Of a DNA stretch of 52,542 bases, positions 14,363 through 21,569 are shown piece after piece. Position numbers and translations under genes: made by a program. The notes under the pieces are model-generated. The model had not been told where the DNA came from. It made no database searches and worked only from the letters and a program-made list of their open reading frames with translations. The stretch comes from Anaerolineae bacterium (GTDB taxonomy: Bacteria; Chloroflexota; Anaerolineae; 4572-78; J111). Each line of letters begins with the position of its first letter. Position 1 is the stretch's first letter. The stretch covers positions 1-52,542 of the forward strand of contig JAFGNV010000061.1 in NCBI GenBank assembly GCA_016926805.1, given 5' to 3'.

Positions 14363-14433
14363 GCCACGCCCCCTCTGGTAGCGTCGCACGCTTCGCCTGC
14401 TTACGCCGCAAAGGTTGGGGCGTGGCGTTTTTT
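14363..14433 (+). terminator. Candidate terminator closing the DGR region
   Basis: A perfect 10-bp stem, GCCACGCCCC (14363-14372) with GGGGCGTGGC (14417-14426), encloses a 44-base structured loop and is followed by GTTTTTTG. A second hairpin, CCCCAA-CT-TTGGGG, follows at once. It could end transcripts that run through the NACHT gene and template repeat. The rest of 14183-14468 holds no gene I can recognise. Confidence 0.5.
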
Positions 14434-14468
14434 GCCCCAACTTTGGGGTAACCATTTTTCGGATCAAA

Positions 14469-15047
14469 CTATATCCTCATTGCCACCTCTATCGGTTTTC
14501 TCTGGCCCAGATAAGCATAGAGCGTCGGCCTGGAAATCCCCAAAACCCGGCAAATCTCCTTGATGGTATGCTTCTTTTCATTATATAATTTATAGACCAA
14601 CTCTATCTTGGTTTTGTCCAGGGCCTTTGGCCTGCCCCCTTTTCGCCCTCTGGCCCGCGCCGCAGCCAATCCTGCCTGGGTGCGCTCCCGGATAAGATTG
14701 CGCTCAAACTCGGCCAACGCGCCAAAAATCTGAAATACCAAGCGTCCACCACTGGTCGTGGTGTCGATAGCTTCCTGCAAACTCCGAAAGCCAACCCCTC
14801 GTTCTTCCAATTGGGTCACGGTTTCAATCAGGTGCTTGAGGGACCGGCCCAAGCGATCCAGCCGCCAGACCAGCAAGGTATCCCCTTTTCGGGTGTATTG
14901 CAAGGCTTCTTGCAGGCCCGGACGTCCGGTCTTGCTGCCGCTGATTTTATCCCGAAAGATTTTTTCACATCCCGCCTTCTGCAAAGCATCCACTTGCAGG
15001 GATAGATTTTGGTCGAGGGTGGAAACACGGGCATAACCAACCAGCAT
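14469..15047 (-). CDS. Serine recombinase (resolvase/invertase family)
   Basis: A 192-aa small serine recombinase. The catalytic domain starts MLVGYARVSTLDQNLSLQVD, with the nucleophilic Ser in YARVST, and continues with GCEKIFRDKISGSKTGRPGL, LLVWRLDRLGRSLKHLIE and GGRLVFQIFGALAEFERNLI. The C-terminal Hin-type helix-turn-helix is KHTIKEICRVLGISRPTLYA. Length and order match complete resolvases. It faces the DGR region and may be part of a transposon or an inversion system, though no paired crossover sites were identified. Confidence 0.92.
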   Translation of the reverse strand: MLVGYARVSTLDQNLSLQVDALQKAGCEKIFRDKISGSKTGRPGLQEALQYTRKGDTLLVWRLDRLGRSLKHLIETVTQLEERGVGFRSLQEAIDTTTSGGRLVFQIFGALAEFERNLIRERTQAGLAAARARGRKGGRPKALDKTKIELVYKLYNEKKHTIKEICRVLGISRPTLYAYLGQRKPIEVAMRI

Positions 15048-15052
15048 AAACG

Positions 15053-15087
15053 GTTAAGAAAGTCGTCTGAGTGTGGATTTTCTTAAC
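15053..15087. repeat. Inverted repeat upstream of the resolvase gene
   Basis: GGTTAAGAAA at 15053 and TTTTCTTAAC ending near 15087 form 9-bp arms (GTTAAGAAA and TTTCTTAAC) around GTCGTCTGAGTGTGGA. It sits just outside the resolvase start codon, a place where resolvase binding sites or the gene's operator are usual. The remaining gap to 15265 shows no gene. Confidence 0.45.
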
Positions 15088-15265
15088 ATAGTTTTATTAA
15101 ACGGGTTTCTTTACCACATTGCAAGCGCAATTTCAGGCAACGGCAATAGTAAGGTGCAGCAGTAAAATAAACCCACGTTTTTTTAACTCCTCCCTCTACA
15201 GGCGTCAACAGAAAGCCGGTTTTATTATGGCTCTCTGTTTGCTATAATGGGGACAATCCCAATAT

Positions 15266-15493
15266 ATGCCAGCACCCTACCGAAAACCCTACCTTGAAAT
15301 TCTCCCTGCCGCGTTATTACCCCACCGGCAAATTTGGCGAAAGAAGGCGGAATCACTCCCTGCCGGAACGTGTCTATTGGTCACGGATGCTCACCATACC
15401 CCACAAGCCAAGTTTATGCAGAGTCTGGCTCAATCATTTTTAGAAAAGGGTCGGCGGGTGGTGCTTTGGCATCTTGACCCCACCGAGCATTAA
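15266..15493 (+). CDS. Small hypothetical protein
   Basis: Unrecognised 75-aa protein starting MPAPYRKPYLEILPAALLPH. The central CLLVTDAHHTPQAKFMQSLA and the following RRVVLWHLDP read like one beta-alpha-beta unit of a larger protein. No ribosome site is clear. The next gene starts 28 bp downstream. Confidence 0.5.
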   Translation: MPAPYRKPYLEILPAALLPHRQIWRKKAESLPAGTCLLVTDAHHTPQAKFMQSLAQSFLEKGRRVVLWHLDPTEH

Positions 15494-15521
15494 CGCTCAT
15501 ATCCGTGATACAATCTTCTCA

Positions 15522-16133
15522 ATGGAACGAAAATCATCCCCTCCCCCACTCCCGGAAAAACTGGTCGAGGCTGTTGCCAGGGATTATGCCAGGGCCGAGG
15601 TTCGGGTCAGTTTCCCTGATAACTGGCAGTTGGTGCAAACGCTGCGCCAGTCCAGCGGGCCACGTTACCTGGCCGGATTTCCGCCCAGCCAGGAGCCAAT
15701 ACGGAATGATCACTTCTCCGGCCTGCCGCCAGAAATCAACCGTTGTTTGACCACCTACCGGTTGTATAAACTTTTCGAACCCCGCCCAACGCCCGTGTTT
15801 GAGGTGGCCTGGAACAGTTACCTTGGCGAAGGACGCCTGATTGGGGCGGGACGGCCCCAGGTACATCTCTACCCGCGTGGCCAGGCCCAGATTTGGCGAG
15901 GAGAAATCTATGGAGTGTTATGGGATTGTTATCTGACCGAACAGGTGGAGCAACCCCACGGGCCGGAAGAATTAGCGCAATTTTGGCAGGCCGTGGAGGA
16001 GGATATGGCCGTATCCACCATTTTCACCCTGCCCCTCGAACCTGCTTTTGGGGGAGACTACCCTGAGTTCTTGCGCCAATTAGGTTACGCGCCGACGCTC
16101 GCTTATGCCGGGTGGTGGTCAAAGCAGCGGTGA
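15522..16133 (+). CDS. Hypothetical protein
   Basis: Unrecognised 203-aa soluble protein starting MERKSSPPPLPEKLVEAVAR. An in-frame TTG at 15474 would add 16 residues and overlap the preceding gene; the ATG is preferred, but neither has a strong ribosome site. Many Trp, Tyr and Pro residues and an alpha/beta pattern are visible. No membrane segment or catalytic motif is recognisable. Confidence 0.55.
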   Translation: MERKSSPPPLPEKLVEAVARDYARAEVRVSFPDNWQLVQTLRQSSGPRYLAGFPPSQEPIRNDHFSGLPPEINRCLTTYRLYKLFEPRPTPVFEVAWNSYLGEGRLIGAGRPQVHLYPRGQAQIWRGEIYGVLWDCYLTEQVEQPHGPEELAQFWQAVEEDMAVSTIFTLPLEPAFGGDYPEFLRQLGYAPTLAYAGWWSKQR

Positions 16134-16159
16134 GAGAGGGACTTTTTTTGAAGGCAGAT

Positions 16160-16660
16160 TTACTCAAACCCCAAGCCTTGTTGTTTCAACGACACCCAAC
16201 CATAGTGACCCACAATGATATGATCCAACAACTCAATATCCAATAAAGCGGCGACTTCTCTGAGGTGCCGGGTCACCTGCACATCTTCGGGCGAGGGGGT
16301 CGGGTCGCCGGAGGGGTGGCAGTGCGACAGAACAAAGGCCGGGGCGTTGACCCGCACGGCTTCTTTGAGGATTTCCGCCGCCCGGATTTGCACGGTATTG
16401 ATTGTGCCCCGGTAGATCATCGCTTCGTGAGTGATCAAGTTTTTGTTGTTGAGTAGCAGGGCGTATAACTCCTCCTGGTCGAAAGACTCAAACGGAGTGT
16501 AGATGTTCTCTTGCAGATAGCGGGCCAGGTCGGCGGGACAGGCGATCTTAACCCCTTCGCTCACTCTGCGGACGAACCGGCCCAGGTTTTCTGGGGGTGG
16601 GCCAGGTTCTTGCGGGTGAAGATTGAGGGGTAACTGGTACCGTCGCTCGCGTTCGGGCAT
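16160..16660 (-). CDS. radC: RadC-family JAB-domain protein
   Basis: A 166-aa protein of the RadC/JAB (MPN) family. The metal-binding signature is present in HCHPSGDPTPSPED, with upstream YALLLNNKNLITHEAMIYRG and RAAEILKEAVRVNAPAFVLS, and LDHIIVG near the C terminus. The helix-hairpin-helix region of longer RadC proteins is missing. Such short forms are common in mobile islands. The cellular role of RadC is uncertain; the old DNA-repair assignment is not supported for the E. coli protein. Confidence 0.88.
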   Translation of the reverse strand: MPERERRYQLPLNLHPQEPGPPPENLGRFVRRVSEGVKIACPADLARYLQENIYTPFESFDQEELYALLLNNKNLITHEAMIYRGTINTVQIRAAEILKEAVRVNAPAFVLSHCHPSGDPTPSPEDVQVTRHLREVAALLDIELLDHIIVGHYGWVSLKQQGLGFE

Positions 16661-16753
16661 AAGGCCATCATATCATATTTGGGAAAGAGGACGGCGAGCC
16701 TCGGGAATGAAACGTGAGCGGGGAACTGAACTTCAGCCGGAGCAGCCATACCC

Positions 16754-17161
16754 TCACGGTTCGTGGCGGGTGAGACTGGCTACCCGGTCAAAGCCCTGGT
16801 CGTAGCTGTACAACTCGTTGATCTTTTGCCGTTCCATCTGGGCCACAATCACGGCATCTTCAAAATCGAGGGGATACAGGGTGTAGAGGTCCAACGCCCG
16901 TAGATAAGTCTGGCGGTGGGGCAGCCGTAAGCCTGACACGGAAAGTAAGGGGTAAAGCCGGGCGCGGACGTCGGCGCGGGCCAGGCCGTAGGTCTTTTGA
17001 GAGGAGAGCACGTAGACCACTTCGGTGATGACGGCCTCGGTGGTGGTCAACGCTACCTGGTTGGCCGCGGCCTGCTGGAACAACTCAAAACAAGCTTGGG
17101 CCTTGGCCGGGTCGTCTTTGGTCAGGTAACGGATGAAGATATTGGTATCAACAAAGGGCAT
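16754..17161 (-). CDS. PIN-domain ribonuclease, VapC-type toxin
   Basis: A 135-aa PIN-domain protein. Expected acidic residues are visible: Asp in MPFVDTNIFIRYLTKDDPAK, Glu in TTEAVITEVVYVL, Asp in LDFEDAVIVAQME, and the C-terminal YSYDQGFDRV. It should cleave RNA in a metal-dependent way and be inhibited by the antitoxin encoded just upstream on the same strand (6-bp gap). Confidence 0.88.
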   Translation of the reverse strand: MPFVDTNIFIRYLTKDDPAKAQACFELFQQAAANQVALTTTEAVITEVVYVLSSQKTYGLARADVRARLYPLLSVSGLRLPHRQTYLRALDLYTLYPLDFEDAVIVAQMERQKINELYSYDQGFDRVASLTRHEP

Positions 17162-17167
17162 AATCGC

Positions 17168-17491
17168 TTATTCCTTTTCCTTGTCCATCACTTGCTGTAC
17201 ATGGTCTTCAATAGCCGCTTCGTGCAGGGTGGCGAAATCTTCAGGCCGGTGGATGGGCGTGACCGAGCCAAAGGCCTCGGCCAGGCTCATAGTGGACGGC
17301 AGGTTTTCAGGGCTGACCATCTCCCCGCGGGATTGGCTGAGTTGCTCATATTCTTGATAGGACATCAACACGGCCACTGGGAAGCCATCGCGCTCGACAA
17401 TCAGGTGTTCATCCGAGCCATAGACCCGTTTGAGTAGCTGACCGAATTTCCGGTGCCCCTCCGAGGCGTTGATAACAACTTGGTGCGCCAT
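17168..17491 (-). CDS. Phd/YefM-type antitoxin
   Basis: A 107-aa antitoxin starting MAHQVVINASEGHRKFGQLL and continuing IVERDGFPVAVLMSYQEYEQL, the standard Phd/YefM DNA-binding fold. The C-terminal third should wrap the toxin. The ATG at 17491 has AGGAG nine bases upstream; a longer in-frame ATG at 17536 lacks one. It should repress its own operon together with the PIN toxin. Confidence 0.85.
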   Translation of the reverse strand: MAHQVVINASEGHRKFGQLLKRVYGSDEHLIVERDGFPVAVLMSYQEYEQLSQSRGEMVSPENLPSTMSLAEAFGSVTPIHRPEDFATLHEAAIEDHVQQVMDKEKE

Positions 17492-17576
17492 TTGCTCTTG
17501 CTCCTCTGCTGGTAAGATCAATGTGGATGATTGCATATCAGTATGTATTATAGCGTATATTCCGGTGGTATCAAGT

Positions 17577-18146
17577 TCAGATCAACCCCAACTTGAGCAA
17601 CCAACTCGGCTGCCCGTGCTGACACACTCCATCTGGCTCAACCCAACAATGGTGGGGACAGGCCGCCTCGCAGCCGCCTTCGGCCTCCCACTCCATCAGC
17701 GTTTCCAGGTCAGGTGGTTTCAGGGCTGCCCCGGCCTGATCTCCGGTAACTTCTACTTTGGGTCTGTAATCGGCATCACGATATGCCCTGACCGCCTCGA
17801 CCAACACCGGTCCTACTTCCACTTGATAGGTGCTGACGTGCATCTGTGGCCTGAGGATCGCCGCCACAAATTGTCGCTCCGGATCGTAGGTTGAGACAAG
17901 CCGGGCCAGGCTGATCGAAGCCTCATCCTGGGCAGCTTCGATGACGGCTTGGGCCGCATAGTGAAAGGGCGTGTCCTCACCCAGCGGAGACGAGACGGCC
18001 TCAATGACAACGGCTCCCCTGCCCTGTTGTTCGTAGCCAAAATGGGCCGTGGGCCAGAAGATGGTCAAGTTTTCCTCCAACCAGGCCAATTCCCTGGCTG
18101 TTTCTTGCTCCTGTGCTGATGAGGGTTGGTCTTGCGTTTCTTTCAT
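17577..18146 (-). CDS. Hypothetical protein
   Basis: Unrecognised 189-aa protein starting MKETQDQPSSAQEQETAREL. It has an alpha/beta region (AVVIEAVSSPLGEDTPFHYA and FVAAILRPQMHVSTYQVEVG) and a Cys-rich end (CEAACPHHCWVEPDGVC) that could bind metal. An in-frame start at 18224 would extend into the recombinase remnant on the other strand and is unlikely. Confidence 0.5.
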   Translation of the reverse strand: MKETQDQPSSAQEQETARELAWLEENLTIFWPTAHFGYEQQGRGAVVIEAVSSPLGEDTPFHYAAQAVIEAAQDEASISLARLVSTYDPERQFVAAILRPQMHVSTYQVEVGPVLVEAVRAYRDADYRPKVEVTGDQAGAALKPPDLETLMEWEAEGGCEAACPHHCWVEPDGVCQHGQPSWLLKLGLI

Positions 18147-18164
18147 CCAGACGATGGTAACATA

Positions 18165-18923
18165 TTTGTCCAATGTTTTGCGATTGAAAATAGAGAGTGG
18201 AATTCTGGTAATACAAAATACCATTATCTGATGGGTAAACGCTGCACTTGTGGGTGTTGTGGATATAAAATGACTTCATGCACAAAGTCGAACAGTTCGG
18301 GACGTTATATGTATTATCGTTGCCCCACTAATTCCCGTCATGATTATTATCGGGCGTGTAACTTGCCAAACTTTCGAATTGACAGGGTTGATGAGGTTAT
18401 GTGGAACTGGGTAGTGTCTCTTCTTTCTGATCGAACAGTATTGAGAAAAAAATTGATGGCATACAAAACGCAGGCTCATGAAATCACGCAACCAATTAGA
18501 GAACAGTTACATATCACCGAAAACCTAATCAAGGAAAAAGAGCAAGAATTACAGGGTGAACTTGCCAATTTGCGAAGTGTCAATAGCCAACGTGCCAAGG
18601 CCGTGATAGCTCACGATATTGAGCAAATAGAGAGGGCCATAGACGGGGTTGAACTACAAAAGGAAGAACTGACCAAGCGGCTTAACATTCAAATGCCAAG
18701 CGATGAGCAAATCCAGGATATTGAAACATTGGCTGCCGACCTAGCTGCCGATCTTGATGAAATTAGCCAAGATTTTGAAAGTCGTCGTCGCCTTGTTGAG
18801 ATGTTAAACGTTCGAGCGACGCTCAAAGTGGAAGATGGTCAAAAGGTAGTTTATGCAGAGTGTATTCTAGGTAGCGAAAGTTTGTTAATCGCTTGCAAAA
18901 ACGCTTATGTTGATGTAAACTAG
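18165..18923 (+). pseudogene. Large serine recombinase, 5'-truncated remnant
   Basis: Only the C-terminal half of a large serine recombinase remains. The region from IENREWNSGNTKYHYLMGKR is the usual linker into the recombinase zinc-beta-ribbon domain (CTCGCCGYKM, then CPT and CNL as the second ligand pair). A long coiled coil follows (about 18480-18760) and a final beta segment LLIACKNAYVDVN. The N-terminal catalytic domain with its YxRVS motif is absent, so it cannot recombine. It may still be read from an ATG at 18126 within flanking DNA. Its 3' end lies 43 bp from recA. Confidence 0.85.
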
Positions 18924-18966
18924 CCTAATCGGTGTTAAAATGTAACTTTGGGAGTTCCTACCTCTT

Positions 18967-20055
18967 ATGGCAGCAGATAACGGACAGGAAAAAGCCCTGG
19001 AAACAGCCCTGGCTAACTTGAAGAAGCGGTTTGGCGAGGGCGCGATCATGAAACTGGGTGAGGCTCAACACCTGCAAGTGGCGTCTATTCCTACCGGCTC
19101 GTTATCCTTAGACATTGCCCTGGGAGTAGGCGGTGTGCCCAAAGGCCGCGTCGTCGAGATTTATGGTCCGGAAAGTTCTGGCAAAACCACCCTCTGCCAA
19201 CACATTATTGCCGAAGCGCAAAAAACAGGCGGCATTGCCGCTTTTGTGGATGTTGAGCACGCGCTGGACCCCATCTATGCCGGAAAATGCGGCGTTCAGA
19301 TCAATGAGTTATACGTGTCACAGCCGGATACCGGCGAGCAGGCCCTGGAAATCACCGAGGCGTTGGTGCGCTCCGGTGTTCTGGCTGTAGTGGTGGTCGA
19401 CTCGGTGGCGGCGTTGGTACCCCGCGCCGAGATTGAAGGCGAGATGGGTGATTCTCATATGGGCTTACAAGCTCGGCTGATGAGTCAAGCCTTGCGAAAA
19501 CTGGCTGGAGCCATCAAAACCAGCAATACTTGCGTGGTCTTCACTAACCAGCTTCGCCAGAAAATTGGGGTAATGTTTGGTAACCCGGAAACAACCACCG
19601 GCGGGATGGCATTGCGCTTCTATGCCTCGGTACGGTTGGATATCCGCCGAATTCAGGCTATCAAAGATAGCGGTGAAGTGGTGGGCAACCGTACCAGAGT
19701 AACTGTAAAAAAGAATAAAGTAGCCCCACCGTTCAAAGTGGCCGAATTTGATATTATGTATAACGAGGGCATCTCCAAAGTTGGCGATATTCTGGATTTG
19801 GCGGTAACCGAGGAGATTGTTGATAAACGGGGCGCTTTTTTCTCTTATGGCGATACTCGTTTGGCCCAGGGCCGCGAGAACGCCAAGAAATTCCTGATAG
19901 AAAATCCAGAGTTGACCCTGGAAATCGAGAACAAAATCAGAGAAAAGTTTGAATTGCCGCTGAGAGACCCGGCCACGGTTGATTATGGCCCCAGCCAGCA
20001 ACAACCGGCCCGGAAAAAGTCTCCTTATGGCGCGGCAACCGAGACAGAAGATTAA
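18967..20055 (+). CDS. recA: Recombinase RecA
   Basis: A 362-aa RecA that forms filaments on single-stranded DNA, drives strand exchange and triggers the SOS response. Visible are Walker [10 protein letters not shown] (about residues 68-76), the Walker B strand [14 protein letters not shown]1 [21 protein letters not shown]2 [20 protein letters not shown] and [17 protein letters not shown], and a short acidic tail ending ATETED. Length is normal. The start ATG follows GGGAG at long spacing. The recombinase remnant ends 43 bp upstream. A weak -10-like TAAAAT lies in the gap. No GAACN4GTTC LexA-type box was seen before it. recX follows after a long gap. Confidence 0.97.
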   Translation: MAADNGQEKALETALANLKKRFGEGAIMKLGEAQHLQVASIPTGSLSLDIALGVGGVPKGRVVEIYGPESSGKTTLCQHIIAEAQKTGGIAAFVDVEHALDPIYAGKCGVQINELYVSQPDTGEQALEITEALVRSGVLAVVVVDSVAALVPRAEIEGEMGDSHMGLQARLMSQALRKLAGAIKTSNTCVVFTNQLRQKIGVMFGNPETTTGGMALRFYASVRLDIRRIQAIKDSGEVVGNRTRVTVKKNKVAPPFKVAEFDIMYNEGISKVGDILDLAVTEEIVDKRGAFFSYGDTRLAQGRENAKKFLIENPELTLEIENKIREKFELPLRDPATVDYGPSQQQPARKKSPYGAATETED

Positions 20056-20760
20056 GGTTGTACTAAAGTTGTACTTATTGGGGCATTTAATTTATTTTAT
20101 TGCCTCACCCAAAAATTAAGAGGTTCAGACGAACCGGTCACAGCTTTTAATGATTTGAAGCAAGTATCAAACCCTTGTGGTTTGGTGTGGGTGTAAAACC
20201 CGTTGAAACTCTATCTCTTTATCAATCCAATGGAATCGTTAACCTGCCGCATTACCTGGAGTAGAGTGTTACTGCTAAGCAGAGCGTTTTGAACAAATCG
20301 GTTGAGGGAGAAATAGGCAACTGCCAACGTCGATATGATCGTAATTCAAGACTGTCTTAAAGTGGTTTTTGACCATACCCAAGATCATCATTCGGTACCC
20401 AAACCGCGAACGGTGGGTCACCCACTTTCTGAATGTTTGTGGGGTATTGGATATGTCCGGTTATTCTGACAGTCGGCACTTTGAAAAATTGAGCGTTCTG
20501 CCGCACATCGATGTTGGGTTTGATGACTGGTTAACGAGATAATTAGCAGATTCTTGATGAGGTAGATTTGTTTCAAACTTTGCGCTGGACTTGGCTTGAA
20601 TTTGATTGATCTGACCGTTGATGGCCTGTTGTGGGCGTGGGTGCTTGATAACCATCCATGTCATCGGTGCAGGCCGGGAGTCAGATTAACTGATTTCTAA
20701 CCGTCAGATTGTATTGTAGTCTCTATCAACTTCAAGCTGAGTTGGTTAAACAATTCTAAA
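20056..20760 (+). other. Long recA-recX intergenic region without a recognised gene
   Basis: About 700 bp with lower GC than the flanks. I see no tRNA, no credible coding frame and no transposase remnant. Small features are TTGTAC direct repeats at 20060-20075 and stem AAACC-CTTGT-GGTTT near 20170. It might hold an unannotated RNA or simply be decayed sequence. Confidence 0.4.
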
Positions 20761-20823
20761 AATTGTTTACTTTGGTGAATCTAAAAAGCTGTGACGCCAG
20801 GCGTTGCAGCTTTTGTTTTTTCG
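20750..20823 (+). terminator. Two hairpins in the recX leader; intrinsic terminator or attenuator
   Basis: AACAATT-CTAAA-AATTGTT (about 20748-20767) is followed by AAAAGCTG (20784-20791), CGCC-A-GGCG and CAGCTTTT, then GTTTTTT. The second structure has the form of an intrinsic terminator and ends 15 bp before the recX ATG, overlapping the region just ahead of its ribosome site. It may stop recA-side transcription or attenuate recX. Confidence 0.6.
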
Positions 20824-20837
20824 CAGGAGAGCGGCTG

Positions 20838-21467
20838 ATGGCCGGAACAATTACGGCCTTACAAGCGCAAAAGAATAATAAAGAGCGCGTCAATGTATTT
20901 GTGGATGGTGAATATGCGCTGGCCGTAACCATGTTGGTGGCCGCCACCCTGCGCAAAGATCAATATCTGAGCGACGCCGAAATTGAAAAACTCAAGCAAG
21001 AGGATGAACGTAACAAAGCCTACGATCGAGCCATCCGTTTTTTGGGGTATCGTTCTCGCAGCCAGGCCGAAGTAACGCGTTATTTGCGCGACAAAGGTTA
21101 TCCTGCCGACGTGGTCGATGATACGGTGAGCCGGTTGATTGAACGGCAATATTTAGACGATGTAGCCTTTGCCCATTTCTGGCTCGACAATCGCCAGCAA
21201 TTTAGGCCGCGCGGCCAACAGGCCTTGCGGTACGAGTTGAAACAAAAAGGACTTTCCGACGAAATCATTGATACCGTCTTGGCTGATGTAGATGAGGCTG
21301 CCTCGGCCTGGACCGCCGTGGAGAGCAAACTCAAACGTTGGCAAGGTTTAGGTGAAACGGAACTAAAGAAAAAAATAGTAAGTTTCTTAAATAGACGAGG
21401 TTTTGGTTATGAGGTGGCTTATCAGGTTTTTGATCGGGCCTGGTCTGCCAAAGATTTAACGGAATGA
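20838..21467 (+). CDS. recX: Regulatory protein RecX
   Basis: A 209-aa RecX, a modulator that binds and usually restrains RecA filaments. Three-helix RecX repeats are visible: AYDRAIRFLGYRSRSQAEVT, then YPADVVDDTVSRLIERQYLD with DDVAFAHFWLDNRQQF, and RGQQALRYELKQKGLSDEII. The N-terminal RVNVFVDGEYALAVT segment is common in Gram-positive and Chloroflexota RecX proteins. CAGGAGA precedes the ATG. A hairpin with a T-run lies directly before the ribosome site. Confidence 0.92.
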   Translation: MAGTITALQAQKNNKERVNVFVDGEYALAVTMLVAATLRKDQYLSDAEIEKLKQEDERNKAYDRAIRFLGYRSRSQAEVTRYLRDKGYPADVVDDTVSRLIERQYLDDVAFAHFWLDNRQQFRPRGQQALRYELKQKGLSDEIIDTVLADVDEAASAWTAVESKLKRWQGLGETELKKKIVSFLNRRGFGYEVAYQVFDRAWSAKDLTE

Positions 21468-21569
21468 TCGAACGCCGTTTTAGGTGCATCTAAGATGGAT
21501 TAACTGATGGGGTAAAGGCGCATGGTCATTTGCCCCTCCTTAGAAAACTGAAAAAAACGAGGACAGAAA

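Noticed and set aside
15053..15087. Tn3-type transposon end
   Set aside because: The TTTTCTTAA-type end is suggestive, but no GGGG terminus, matching partner end or tnpA was seen, so it is listed only as an inverted repeat.
20056..20760. tRNA or tmRNA in the recA-recX gap
   Set aside because: No cloverleaf, CCA end or tRNA-like T-loop (GTTCRA) in a suitable frame was found.
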